Both the position numbers and the translations under genes were made by a program. 64,000 nt of DNA from Rheinheimera mangrovi. GTDB lineage: Bacteria; Pseudomonadota; Gammaproteobacteria; Enterobacterales; Alteromonadaceae. Under the pieces are notes generated by a model. It did not search any database. It was not told the origin of the DNA and saw only the letters and a list, made by a program, of their open reading frames with translations. Location of the stretch: contig NZ_CP034683.1 of the NCBI RefSeq assembly GCF_003990335.1, positions 4,013,501-4,077,500 of the forward strand. Direction: 5' to 3'. Below are positions 34,607-43,663 of this stretch, piece after piece. Each line of letters begins with the position of its first letter. Position 1 is the first letter of the stretch.

Positions 34607-36790
34607 ATGCGTAAGACCTTAATCGCCAGCGCCATTGGTGCGGCAGTCGCTTTAAGTGCTTGTTCCAAGCCAGCCGAAGAAGCTAAAACCACAGCAGCAG
34701 TTGAGCAAGCTCAACCTGCTGCACCAGCAACGGAGCAAAGTGCAGTGAGTAATCCATTGTTCGTAAAAAGTACTCTGCAGTACGAAGCGCCAGAATTCGA
34801 CAAAATTAAAGTTGAACATTACCAGCCAGCCATGGAAGAAGGGATTAAGCAGCATATGGCTGAGATCCTGGCTATTGCTGAAAACAAAGAACCAGCTACC
34901 TTTGAAAACACCATTGTGGCCATGGAAAAAAGTGGTGAGTTGTTAACTCGTGCCTCCACTACATTCTTTAATATGACAGGCACTATCAGCAACGATGAGA
35001 TCCTGAAAATTCAGTCCGAAATGGCGCCTAAATTTGCTGCGCACTCAGACAATATCAACCTGAACCCGGAATTGTTTGCCCGCGTAAAAGCAGTGTATGA
35101 CGCTCGTGCCACTTCAGGTTTAGACGGTGAAGCAACCCGTTTGGTGGAAGATTATTATGAGCGTTTTGTTCGCGCTGGCGCCAACTTAACTGAAGAACAA
35201 AAAACTAAAATCCGCGCGTTAAACGAAGAACAGTCCACACTGACCAACAAGTACCAGCAAAACCTGATGGCGATGAAAGATCAGATCGCGGTTTATGTGG
35301 ATACTAAAGAAGAATTAGCGGGTTTATCAGAAGCTGAAATTACTGCAGCGGCAGAAGGCGCTAAAGCTAAGGGTAAAGAAGGTAAATTTATTATTGAAAT
35401 TACCAACACCACCCGTCAGCCAGCTTTAGCTTCACTGGAAAACCGCGAAGTACGGAAAAAAGTTTGGGAAGCTTCGGCCTATCGTGGTACTTCAGGTGAC
35501 ACAGACAACCAGCCTATCGTTGCCCGTTTAGCTCAGTTACGTGCAGAGCGTGCCAAGCTGTTAGGTTATGACAACTGGGCTGCGTACCAGTTAGAACCGA
35601 CCATGGCGAAAACTCCTAAAGCTGTACTGGATATGTTCGCTTCTATGGTTCCTGCCGTAGTGGAAAACACCAAAAAAGAAGCTGAAGCTATTCAGGCGAT
35701 GATCAAAGAAACCGGCGGTGACTTTGAATTACAACCATGGGACTGGGAGTTCTACGGCGAAAAAGTACGTAAAGCCAAATACGATTTAGACGAAGCCGAA
35801 GTTCGTCAGTACTTCGAATTTGAGCGTGTACTGAATGACGGTATGTTCTACACCATGAACAAACTGTTTGGTATTACCATGAAAGCCCGTCCGGATTTAC
35901 CTGTGTATCACCCGGATGTAAAAGCTTATGAAGTCTTTGACGCTGACGGCACAAGCATTGCAATTTTCTATGCTGACTACTTCGCCCGTGACGGCAAACG
36001 TGGTGGTGCCTGGATGAGTTCTTTTGTTGAGCAAAGCAAGCTGTTAAACCAGAAGCCTGTCGTTGTGAACGTGATGAACATCCCTAAAGGCCCGGCCGGT
36101 GAACCTACGCTGGTGAGCTATGACAACGTCACTACTATGTTCCATGAATTTGGTCATGCTGTGCACGGTTTATTCTCAGATGTGACTTACCCGACTTTAG
36201 CTGGTACTTCAGTATCACGCGATTTCGTTGAATTCCCGTCGACTTTCCAGGAAGACTGGGCGGCTCACCCTGACGTGATTGGCAACTACGCCAAGCACTA
36301 TAAAACAGGCGAAGCTATTCCTGCTGAACTGCTGGCAAAAATCATGAAGTCACGCAGCTTCAACCAGGGTTATGACACACTGGAATATATGTCTTCTGCA
36401 CTGCTGGACATGGAATGGCACTCTCTGCCAGCCGACGCTCCACTGCAGGACGTACAGAAGTTTGAAGCCGAAGCACTGAAAAAGCACGGTGTGGATTTAG
36501 CTGCAGTACCGCCACGTTACAAGTCGACGTTCTTCGCTCACGTTTTCTCTGGTGGTTACTCAGCCAGTTACTATGCCTATATGTGGAGTGAAATTCTGGC
36601 TGCTGACGCTTTTGCCTATGTGCAAACTCAGGGTGGCCTGAAGCTGGAAAACGGCATTAACTTCCGTAAAAACATTCTGTCTATTGGTAACAGCAAAGAC
36701 CCTATGGAAGCTTACAAAGCTTTCCGTGGTCAGGAACCTACCACAGATGCGCTGTTAATACGCCGTGGTTTAAAGACTGGTATTAACTAA
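34607..36790 (+). CDS. M3 family peptidase, Dcp-like lipoprotein
   Basis: A 727-residue zinc metallopeptidase. The N-terminus is a lipoprotein signal (ALSACSK), followed by an Ala/Glu/Thr linker. The catalytic motif HEFGHAVH lies near residues 513-520, with a downstream glutamate in 'FPSTFQEDW'. It matches peptidyl-dipeptidase Dcp, which removes C-terminal dipeptides. The lipid anchor points to a periplasmic location. The frame runs back to 34397 but the ATG at 34607 has AGAGG upstream and starts the signal peptide. A strong terminator follows. Confidence 0.94.
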   Translation: MRKTLIASAIGAAVALSACSKPAEEAKTTAAVEQAQPAAPATEQSAVSNPLFVKSTLQYEAPEFDKIKVEHYQPAMEEGIKQHMAEILAIAENKEPATFENTIVAMEKSGELLTRASTTFFNMTGTISNDEILKIQSEMAPKFAAHSDNINLNPELFARVKAVYDARATSGLDGEATRLVEDYYERFVRAGANLTEEQKTKIRALNEEQSTLTNKYQQNLMAMKDQIAVYVDTKEELAGLSEAEITAAAEGAKAKGKEGKFIIEITNTTRQPALASLENREVRKKVWEASAYRGTSGDTDNQPIVARLAQLRAERAKLLGYDNWAAYQLEPTMAKTPKAVLDMFASMVPAVVENTKKEAEAIQAMIKETGGDFELQPWDWEFYGEKVRKAKYDLDEAEVRQYFEFERVLNDGMFYTMNKLFGITMKARPDLPVYHPDVKAYEVFDADGTSIAIFYADYFARDGKRGGAWMSSFVEQSKLLNQKPVVVNVMNIPKGPAGEPTLVSYDNVTTMFHEFGHAVHGLFSDVTYPTLAGTSVSRDFVEFPSTFQEDWAAHPDVIGNYAKHYKTGEAIPAELLAKIMKSRSFNQGYDTLEYMSSALLDMEWHSLPADAPLQDVQKFEAEALKKHGVDLAAVPPRYKSTFFAHVFSGGYSASYYAYMWSEILAADAFAYVQTQGGLKLENGINFRKNILSIGNSKDPMEAYKAFRGQEPTTDALLIRRGLKTGIN

Positions 36791-36811
36791 GATCTGCTGG
36801 TTTCAAGACAC

Positions 36812-36838
36812 AAAAGCCGCTCTCTGAGCGGCTTTTTT
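36812..36838 (+). terminator. Rho-independent terminator of the M3 peptidase gene
   Basis: AAAAGCCGCTC pairs with GAGCGGCTTTT around TCT, followed by T residues. Confidence 0.85.
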
Positions 36839-36898
36839 ATGGACGGTATGTCGCAACTATCAGGAAGGTTGTTGCGACTATATTCTACAAATTATTTG

Positions 36899-37441
36899 TC
36901 ACGCTTCACTATTCTCAGCGGGCTTGGTATGACAAGTACTTAACAGCTGCTGTAAATGCGCACCTAAGTCCTGTTGGGCAAACTGCTGGCTGGCGATTGC
37001 CATCTGCTTTAATGTCTGTAATGCCTGCTCTAAACCTTGTTGTTCAATTAAGGTTTTAGCATACAGAGCGGCATCAGCACCACGTTGTAAGAAACCCGCC
37101 ATTTGCTCCAGTGATACATCCTGTTCCATCACCTGCTGTAAATCAGCCAGTAACTGTGACACCTTGGCTGACTCAACCAAAGCGCCTTCCACACTGATTA
37201 AACGACCAACCGGATCGGCCACTAAAGTGGTAGCCACACAAGAAGCGACTGTGCCAGCTTCTGCACCATTGGCAACAGCTTCCAAACCCTGAGTACGGAT
37301 TTGCTCTACCGCCTGCTGTAGCTGCTGATCTTTCGCTAGCCAGGCTTGTTCTAACTGCTGTTTTTCATCCCCGGCTAAATAGCCACAGCTGGTCAACAAA
37401 AAAGATAAAGTAGCTGGTACTAAAAAAGATAAGGACTTCAT
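36899..37441 (-). CDS. Small putative lipoprotein
   Basis: A 180-residue protein: signal peptide with lipobox (LTSCGY), then a mostly helical Gln/Ala/Leu-rich body with two further cysteines. The family was not recognised. The long frame to 37639 runs through repeat DNA and is rejected; the ATG at 37441 has GGAG nine to ten bases upstream. It is probably anchored in the cell envelope. Confidence 0.72.
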   Translation of the reverse strand: MKSLSFLVPATLSFLLTSCGYLAGDEKQQLEQAWLAKDQQLQQAVEQIRTQGLEAVANGAEAGTVASCVATTLVADPVGRLISVEGALVESAKVSQLLADLQQVMEQDVSLEQMAGFLQRGADAALYAKTLIEQQGLEQALQTLKQMAIASQQFAQQDLGAHLQQLLSTCHTKPAENSEA

Positions 37442-37548
37442 AAAAACTCCGGGGAAAATAATTAATGCTTTAGTGGGTATAGCTGGGGGAAAGTTCAGAA
37501 AAATCAAGGAGGAAAACAGATCAGAGTCGTAGACTCCAACCTGCAGAT

Positions 37549-37681
37549 ATACCCAAGTTACTTGAAGATGCAGCGAGGCGACAATGTAGGGGCGCGGGCT
37601 TGTCCCCGCCCGTCTCCATGTCGAGCTCCTCTGAGTCAAATATGCGCAGTCAACAAAGCTGCAGCTTCAAGGACGACGGGG
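37549..37681 (+). repeat. Dispersed intergenic repeat, copy B, with REP-like insert
   Basis: The outer parts match copies A and C (ATACCCAAGTTACTTGAAG at the left; GCGCAGTCAACAAAGCTGC and AGCTTCAAG at the right), and these ends are inverted repeats of each other. The central CATAG/CTATG core seen in the other copies is replaced by a REP-like palindrome at 37583-37617. It abuts the pmbA stop codon. Confidence 0.7.
37583..37617 (+). repeat. REP-like palindrome
   Basis: GTAGGGGCGCGGGCTTGTCC followed by CCGCCCGTCTC. The reverse complement of 53771-53805 has the same core (GGCTTGTCCCGGCCCGTCTC), and 53845-53873 is a shorter relative. This is the GC-rich pattern of extragenic palindromes in many proteobacteria. 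Confidence 0.65.
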
Positions 37682-39028
37682 TTAATGACCAGCGATTTGC
37701 ATCTGGCCTATCAGCACTGAACCTGTCAGCACGCCACCACGAGGGTCAACGTCTTTGCCTATGGCCTGAATATCCATAAACATTTGCTGCAAAGTACCGG
37801 CTATAGTGATTTCGGATACAGGGAACTGAATTTGGCCGTTTTCAATCCAGAAACCAGCAGCACCACGTGAATAGTCGCCTGTGACTGTATTGACGCCCTG
37901 CCCCATCAGTTCTGTCACTAACAAACCAGTGCCCATATCACGGCACAGCTGAGCTAAGTCGGCATCACCATGTTGCACTAACCAGTTATGAATACCACCG
38001 GCATGACCCGTGCTTGGTAAACCTAACTTGCGGCCTGAATAACTGGTGGTCAGGTAGGTATTTAAGACGCCTTTATCCAGTATGGTTAAATCGCGGGTTT
38101 TTACACCTTCGCCATCAAAAGGACTGGAAGCTAAAGCTTGTTTTAAATGCGGACGTTCAATGATAGTGACTTTATCAGACATGACTGGCTGGCCTACTTT
38201 ATCCAGCAGGAAACTGGATTTACGGTAAATACTGCCACCACTGATCGCAGACACCAGATGACCAAAAATACTGCTGGCGATATCAGCACGGAAAATCACC
38301 GGCACTTTTTGCGTGCCCAGCTTGCGGCCATTTAAGCGTTGTACTGTTTCCAGTGCAGCTTCGCGGCCGATTTGTGCCGGGTCCAATAAAGCACTTAATT
38401 CACGGGCCACTGTGTAACTGTAATCGCGCTGCATATCGTCGCCGTCTTCACCAATCACCACACAGCTTAAACTGTGACGGCTGCTTGGGTAACCGACCAA
38501 CTGACCATGGCTGTTACCATAAACCTTTAAGCCCTGATGGGAAGAAAAAGACGCGCCTTCAGAGTTGGTGATACGGGCATCATAAGCAAAAGCGGCTTCT
38601 TCTGAGGCTTTACACCATTCGATAGCTTGTTCGGTAGAGACAGAAGCCGGGTGGAACAAATCCAGATCCGGTGGCGATAATTCCAGCCAGGCCGCATCAG
38701 CTAAACCCGCATGTGGATCTTCAGAGGTGTATCGGGCTATATCAATAGCAGCTTCGACTGTGCGTTTTAAAGCGGCAGGGCTTAAATCTGCTGTAGAAGC
38801 AGAACCTTTACGCTGACCAACATAAATACTGATGCCTAAACCACCGTCCTGATTAAATTCAACGGTTTCCACTTCACCATGGCGGGTTTCGACACTTAAA
38901 CCACGAGTACGATTCATCGAGGCTTCGGCACTGCTGGCACCTAATTGTTTTGCATGTGCCAGCACCTGGCTGACAGCATCTTTTACTTCGGCGATTTCTT
39001 GCCAGATTGTAACTTCGGTTTGACTCAT
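37682..39028 (-). CDS. pmbA: TldD/PmbA metalloprotease subunit PmbA (TldE)
   Basis: A 448-residue partner of TldD. The two form a heteromeric protease that trims unfolded or RiPP-type peptides such as microcin B17 and the antitoxin CcdA in E. coli. Typical PmbA stretches are 'ARDLSEARHGEVETVEFNQDG'-like 'VETRHGEVETVEFNQDGG', 'KVPVIFRADIASSIFGHL', 'SPFDGEGVKTRDLTILD' and 'VTGDYSRGAAGFWIENG'. It lacks the HExxxH motif, as expected for this subunit. It is divergent from yjgA, a very common arrangement. tldD lies 2.4 kb away, separated by yjgA and pssA. Confidence 0.95.
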   Translation of the reverse strand: MSQTEVTIWQEIAEVKDAVSQVLAHAKQLGASSAEASMNRTRGLSVETRHGEVETVEFNQDGGLGISIYVGQRKGSASTADLSPAALKRTVEAAIDIARYTSEDPHAGLADAAWLELSPPDLDLFHPASVSTEQAIEWCKASEEAAFAYDARITNSEGASFSSHQGLKVYGNSHGQLVGYPSSRHSLSCVVIGEDGDDMQRDYSYTVARELSALLDPAQIGREAALETVQRLNGRKLGTQKVPVIFRADIASSIFGHLVSAISGGSIYRKSSFLLDKVGQPVMSDKVTIIERPHLKQALASSPFDGEGVKTRDLTILDKGVLNTYLTTSYSGRKLGLPSTGHAGGIHNWLVQHGDADLAQLCRDMGTGLLVTELMGQGVNTVTGDYSRGAAGFWIENGQIQFPVSEITIAGTLQQMFMDIQAIGKDVDPRGGVLTGSVLIGQMQIAGH

Positions 39029-39148
39029 TGCTTTACCTGTCAGAGTGTTCTGTTTTGACTGCCAGAATGTGGCTTCAGCTTACCATAGTTCTGAAAAAAT
39101 TGGACGTAGGGGCCACCAACGCAGCTGCCACTATGTTGGACAACTCGG

Positions 39149-39267
39149 CCCAAAGTAATTGGAGTTGCAGCAAGGCGACAAGCGAGAGAGACCCCAGGAG
39201 CATAGTTGTCTATGTGACTGGGGCTATGAGCGCAGTCAACGCCGCTGCGGCTTCAAGTACGAAGGGC
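39149..39267 (+). repeat. Dispersed intergenic repeat, copy C
   Basis: It starts CCCAAAGTAATTGGAGTTGC, passes through AGGAGCATAGTTGTCTATGT (hairpin core) and ends CGCAGTCAACGCCGCTGCGG then CTTCAAG. It fills most of the gap between pmbA and yjgA. The 86-codon frame across it is not a gene. Confidence 0.75.
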
Positions 39268-39331
39268 GCCGCTGCTATTGCTCAGTAGATCGGGTATACT
39301 ATGTACATTAATTAGATGGTAAGAGAATTCT

Positions 39332-39859
39332 ATGGCCGATTTGACCGACTTTACCCATGGCGACGACTGGGATGTTGAGTATGGTAAAAGTAAGACCCAA
39401 GTTAAAAAAGAGATGACTGCGCTGCAGAAACTGGGTGAAGACCTGGTGGCTTTAAGCCCTGCTGCCCGTGCTAAGTTAGATTTAGATGATGAATTAAAAG
39501 ACGCTTTGGCTCTGGCTGATAAGCTGTCGAAAAAACACGAAGCGCTGCGTCGTCATATTCAGTTTATTGGTCGTTTAATGCGTACCCGTGATCTGGAGCC
39601 TATTGAACGTGCTTTGGCTGTGCTGCGTAACACCAATCAGGCCGCGACCCGTAAGTTTCACTTAGTGGAAACCTGGCGTGATAAACTGATTGCCAGTCCG
39701 GATGCGTTAACTGAATTTGTTGCAGCTTTTCCAGAAGTGGACGTACAGCAGTTACGCGCACTTATTCGTAATGCAAAAAGAGAACAGGAAAAGGATCTGC
39801 CACCTAAGGCTTTCCGTGAATTGTTCCAGCTGATTAAGCCAGCTATTTTAGAAGACTAA
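39332..39859 (+). CDS. yjgA: Ribosome-associated protein YjgA (DarP)
   Basis: A 175-residue basic/acidic helical protein of the DUF615 family: 'KSKTQVKKEMTALQKLGEDL', 'LSKKHEALRRHIQFIGRLMR' and 'AFPEVDVQQLRALIRNA'. In E. coli the protein (DarP) associates with late 50S assembly intermediates and promotes peptidyl transferase centre maturation. AAGAG lies before the ATG. It is transcribed divergently from pmbA, as in most gammaproteobacteria. Confidence 0.95.
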   Translation: MADLTDFTHGDDWDVEYGKSKTQVKKEMTALQKLGEDLVALSPAARAKLDLDDELKDALALADKLSKKHEALRRHIQFIGRLMRTRDLEPIERALAVLRNTNQAATRKFHLVETWRDKLIASPDALTEFVAAFPEVDVQQLRALIRNAKREQEKDLPPKAFRELFQLIKPAILED

Positions 39860-39865
39860 TGCTGA

Positions 39866-39888
39866 GGTCAGAGCTATCAGCTCTGACC
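39866..39888. terminator. Bidirectional terminator hairpin between yjgA and pssA
   Basis: GGTCAGAGCT pairs perfectly with AGCTCTGACC around ATC in the 32-base gap between convergent genes. Confidence 0.75.
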
Positions 39889-39891
39889 CAT

Positions 39892-41244
39892 CTATATCAG
39901 ACGTTTCACCACTAAATCCGCACCTATACGGCGTAATTGGCCTAACAGCTTTTGTACTACGTCCGGATAATCCCGCACAGTTTCAATTTCAGAATAATGC
40001 ACGATTTCACTGCTGTGGGCTGTGATCACCTGCTTTTCCTGTTCCAGCAAGGCTTTTAATTGCTGCAGATCGTCTTCCACATAAATACCGTTTTCAAAAT
40101 CCAAAGCAAAAGCACGCGGATTTAAATTGTGACCGGTAAACAGATGTTTTACACCATCCACACTTAAGCCTTTAAGGTGATAGCTGTTGTCTTGGTGTTT
40201 CCACAGTTTGACGTGCAGTATACCTGCATCGATAAATTTCTGATTAGCACGGACAAACTTACGCAAAATGGTTTCGTAGAAATAAGGCAAACCACCAATT
40301 TTGCTAAAACGCTGACCTGGTGGAATATAAAAATCGTTAGCGGTTTTATCACCTACCACTATGGTCACAGTGACACCACGTTTTAAACATTTACGCAGCG
40401 CTCTGGCCAAAGCCACAGGTGGATTAAAATAAGGGGTGTAAATCAGCACTTCCTGCTGCGCCACCGAAAGCAGAGCCAGTACAGTGCTATTGAGCTCATT
40501 GTTGCGACGGCCTAAGCCCATCAGTAAGGATGCGCGCAGCGCTGAGTCTGTTTTATCTTCATACTGATAACGAGTCGCTTTGGCGTGCTTCAGCCATAAA
40601 CGCGACTGACGTTTGACCGCCTGACTAACATAAGCCTCGTCATCCAAGAGTTCAGGCGTTTGTTCTTCATCGCCAAATAACTGCTGATGCGCTTGCACTA
40701 TGGCGTCTGTCATCACCTGATTTTGCAGTACTAAATAGCGGTCGGCACGATAACGGTTTTCTTCTGCCAGATAGACATTGTTCAGTGAAGCACCGCTGTA
40801 CAGCAGGGTTTGATCAAACACAAAACCTTTTAAATGCAGTACACCAAATAGCTCACGCTTTTTTACCGGCACGCCAATGATTTGAATAGGCAAGTCGTAG
40901 TCTTTGGCTATTTCACGGTAAAAATCGTTATTGGTGCGAGCGCCTTCCTGACCTATCAGGCCACGACGAGCTCTGTGGTAATCGACGTAAACAGTTACCT
41001 GTAAATCTGGTTTTTGCTGTTTGGCCGCAAACAAGGCCCGCAGAATTTGTTCGCCCGCTTCATCAGCCTGCAGATACAAAGCAGTGATCACAATACGATG
41101 TTGAGCGCGCTGGATCAGATCCAGCACAGTGCTTTTATATTCAGCAGCTGACCACAACACAGAAAAGGTTTCAGCCACCAGATCTGTTTTTGGCAATTTG
41201 GCCAGGCGACGTCTGTTTAACAAGGTTTGTAACATAACAGGCAA
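39892..41244 (-). CDS. pssA: CDP-diacylglycerol-serine O-phosphatidyltransferase (PLD type)
   Basis: A 450-residue phospholipase D superfamily enzyme that makes phosphatidylserine from CDP-diacylglycerol and serine, the committed step to phosphatidylethanolamine. Two HKD motifs are visible: 'HLKGFVFDQTLLYSGASLN' (near residue 138) and 'HLKGLSVDGVKHLFTGHNLN' (near residue 356). Length (E. coli 451) and the N-terminal 'RIVITALYLQADEAGEQIL' fit the gammaproteobacterial enzyme rather than the small membrane type. It lies downstream of tldD, separated by a strong hairpin. Confidence 0.93.
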   Translation of the reverse strand: MPVMLQTLLNRRRLAKLPKTDLVAETFSVLWSAAEYKSTVLDLIQRAQHRIVITALYLQADEAGEQILRALFAAKQQKPDLQVTVYVDYHRARRGLIGQEGARTNNDFYREIAKDYDLPIQIIGVPVKKRELFGVLHLKGFVFDQTLLYSGASLNNVYLAEENRYRADRYLVLQNQVMTDAIVQAHQQLFGDEEQTPELLDDEAYVSQAVKRQSRLWLKHAKATRYQYEDKTDSALRASLLMGLGRRNNELNSTVLALLSVAQQEVLIYTPYFNPPVALARALRKCLKRGVTVTIVVGDKTANDFYIPPGQRFSKIGGLPYFYETILRKFVRANQKFIDAGILHVKLWKHQDNSYHLKGLSVDGVKHLFTGHNLNPRAFALDFENGIYVEDDLQQLKALLEQEKQVITAHSSEIVHYSEIETVRDYPDVVQKLLGQLRRIGADLVVKRLI

Positions 41245-41265
41245 AATTCTCAGTCAGTTAAATTA

Positions 41266-41308
41266 GGGTCAGATCACATTGTTAGCAGCTAACAATGTGA
41301 TCTGACCC
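41266..41308. repeat. Perfect 20-bp-stem hairpin between tldD and pssA
   Basis: GGGTCAGATCACATTG at the left is exactly complementary to the right arm; the full stem is 20 bp (41266-41285 with 41289-41308) around CAG. The length and perfection, and the GGGTCAGATCACATT wording often seen in REP-type repeats, favour a REP/BIME-like element. It could also terminate transcription between tldD and pssA. Confidence 0.75.
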
Positions 41309-41387
41309 CATTTAAGAGCTTAATTTTAATGAGTGGGATCTTGCCGCAAAACGGCACAAAGTCCTAGTGTTTTTCGTCTAAACCAGC

Positions 41388-42827
41388 TTACGCTGTACCA
41401 CCTACCGTCATCGCATCCAGTTTTAAGGTCGGTTGACCCACACCTACAGGCAAGCTTTGGCCTTGTTTACCACAGACGCCAACCCCAGCATCCAGCGTCA
41501 GGTCGTTACCGACCATAGACACTTGCTGCATCGCCTCCGGGCCGTTGCCAATCAGGGTTGCGCCTTTAATAGGTGTGGTAATTTTGCCATCCTCAATCAG
41601 ATAAGCTTCTGAGGCTGAAAACACAAATTTGCCTGACGTGATATCCACCTGACCACCACCAAAATTCGGTGCATAAATACCTTTTTTCACGCTGCCGATA
41701 ATTTCCTGTGGGTCGTATTCACCCGCCAGCATGTAGGTATTGGTCATACGAGGCATAGGCAAATGGGCAAAAGACTCACGTCGGCCATTGCCTGTAGGCG
41801 CCACGTTCATCAACATGGCGTTGTGTTTATCCTGCATATAACCTTTCAGAATACCGTTTTCGATCAACACGTTGTATTGACTGGCTGTGCCTTCGTCGTC
41901 GATATTCAATGAACCACGGCGATGGGCTAAGGTGCCATCATCGACAATAGTACAATGTTTGGAGGCAACCTGTTCACCAATGCGGCCAGCAAAAGTCGAA
42001 GAGCCTTTGCGGTTAAAGTCGCCTTCCAAACCATGGCCTACGGCTTCGTGTAATAACACGCCAGGCCAGCCTGAACCTAATACCACAGGCATAGTACCAG
42101 CTGGAGCGTCGACCGCTGTTAAGTTCACCTGAGCCATACGCACAGCTTCACGGGCATACCCCTGCCAGCGTGGTGAGCCATTGACGTCTTCAAGGAAATA
42201 CTGATAGTTGGTACGGGCACCACCACCGCTACCGCCACGTTCACGGCGACCATTGTGCTGCAGCAGCACAGAACAGTTTAACCGCACTAAAGGACGGATA
42301 TCTGTGGCAAAAGTACCGTCAGATGCAGCTACTAGCACTTCTTCATACACACCGGATAAACTAACAGCTACTTGTTCAGCGCGACTATCGAGGCTGCGAA
42401 TATAAACTTCCATCTGCTTGAGCAGCTCAACCTTGGCGGTATTGTCTAAACTTTGCAGCGGCTCACAAGGTAAATAAATTTGTGGCTGGGATTGCTGTTT
42501 AAATACCTGCACTGATCCTTGTTTGCCAGCACCAGCGATGCCACGGGCCGCCTCAGCCGCCTGTTTTAAAGCTGCAGCAGAAATAGAATCGGCATAAGCG
42601 AAGCCGGTTTTTTCACCGCTAATAGCGCGAACACCAACACCACGTTCGATATTAAAGGAGCCGTCTTTGACTAAACCATCTTCCAAACCCCAGGACTCAT
42701 GCACACTGGACTGAAAATACAGGTCGGCGTAATCCAGCTTGTGCGCAAACAAAAAACCTAAGCTTTGTTGTAAATCACTGGCGCTTAAGTCACTGGCGCT
42801 TAACAGGTTGTGTTCGACGTTACTCAT
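41388..42827 (-). CDS. tldD: Metalloprotease TldD
   Basis: A 479-residue catalytic subunit of the TldD/PmbA protease. The zinc motif HEAVGH in '[19 protein letters not shown]' lies at about residues 260-265. '[20 protein letters not shown]' and '[20 protein letters not shown]' are typical. Its ATG overlaps the stop of the nitrilase-like gene by four bases. It is the last gene of the eight-gene mreB operon. Confidence 0.96.
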   Translation of the reverse strand: MSNVEHNLLSASDLSASDLQQSLGFLFAHKLDYADLYFQSSVHESWGLEDGLVKDGSFNIERGVGVRAISGEKTGFAYADSISAAALKQAAEAARGIAGAGKQGSVQVFKQQSQPQIYLPCEPLQSLDNTAKVELLKQMEVYIRSLDSRAEQVAVSLSGVYEEVLVAASDGTFATDIRPLVRLNCSVLLQHNGRRERGGSGGGARTNYQYFLEDVNGSPRWQGYAREAVRMAQVNLTAVDAPAGTMPVVLGSGWPGVLLHEAVGHGLEGDFNRKGSSTFAGRIGEQVASKHCTIVDDGTLAHRRGSLNIDDEGTASQYNVLIENGILKGYMQDKHNAMLMNVAPTGNGRRESFAHLPMPRMTNTYMLAGEYDPQEIIGSVKKGIYAPNFGGGQVDITSGKFVFSASEAYLIEDGKITTPIKGATLIGNGPEAMQQVSMVGNDLTLDAGVGVCGKQGQSLPVGVGQPTLKLDAMTVGGTA

Positions 42828-43663
42828 GCTTTGAACTCACTTTGAAATCTGTTGTGGTGCCTTACCGGCATTTTCTCTGCCAGCTGCTGGCAAAGATCTA
42901 AATCTGTTTCGACACTCAGCACCATTTCGTTGCTGCCATCGGCTTCGGCCAGAATGCGGCCCCATGGGTCTATAATTAAACTATGGCCATAGGTCTGACG
43001 ACCATTAGGATGAGTACCAACCTGAGCCGGCGCTACAACAAAACTCTGGCTTTCTATCGCCCTTGCTCTTAATAAGGTATGCCAATGTGCCTCCCCTGTC
43101 ACTGTAGTGAAGGCCGAAGGCACAGCCATTACGTTCATGCCCTGAGCTGCTAAAGCCTGGGTTAATCCGGGAAACCGCATATCGTAACAAATCAACATAC
43201 CTAGCTTTAGCTGTTGCAGCTGCACCAGGCTTAATTTATCACCGGGCATAGTAGTGGCTGATTCCAGATACTGCTTGCTGCTGTCGTTAACTAAAGCATC
43301 AAACAAATGAATTTTCTGATAATCACCAATCAACTCGCCTTCCGGGCTATATAACAAACTACTGGCGGCAAAACGTGTTGGATCAGAACTGCAGGTTGGC
43401 AAAGTGCCCACTAATAAATACAACTGATACTTTTTTGCCAAAGCCGCATAAGCCTTTTGTAACAGACCAGAGCCTAAGACTTCCGCCAACTGCAGGTTTA
43501 GCCCATCAGGCCCGGCAAATACAGTCACACCTTCAGGCAATACAGCAAGGTGTTGTTCTGTTTTAGGCAGTTGCGACAGTAACAGATCCACTTTGGCCAG
43601 ATTAGCCATAGGATCAGGGCCACTGGTCAGCTGCACAGCAGATAAACGCCAGAGGTTAGCCAT
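42824..43663 (-). CDS. Carbon-nitrogen hydrolase (nitrilase superfamily)
   Basis: A 279-residue enzyme with the Glu-Lys-Cys triad: Glu in '[13 protein letters not shown]', Lys in 'YQKIHLFD' and Cys in '[13 protein letters not shown]'. The sequence is closest in pattern to the Nit1/deaminated-glutathione or omega-amidase group. It overlaps YhdP by eight bases and tldD by four. Its place between yhdP and tldD is conserved in many gammaproteobacteria. Substrate inferred, not shown. Confidence 0.9.
   Translation of the reverse strand: MANLWRLSAVQLTSGPDPMANLAKVDLLLSQLPKTEQHLAVLPEGVTVFAGPDGLNLQLAEVLGSGLLQKAYAALAKKYQLYLLVGTLPTCSSDPTRFAASSLLYSPEGELIGDYQKIHLFDALVNDSSKQYLESATTMPGDKLSLVQLQQLKLGMLICYDMRFPGLTQALAAQGMNVMAVPSAFTTVTGEAHWHTLLRARAIESQSFVVAPAQVGTHPNGRQTYGHSLIIDPWGRILAEADGSNEMVLSVETDLDLCQQLAEKMPVRHHNRFQSEFKA

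Noticed and set aside
37442..37639. N-terminal extension of the small lipoprotein
   Set aside because: It is translated from dispersed repeat and REP sequence; the signal peptide begins at 37441.
39028..39288. 86-codon frame between pmbA and yjgA
   Set aside because: It lies almost wholly in copy C of the dispersed repeat.
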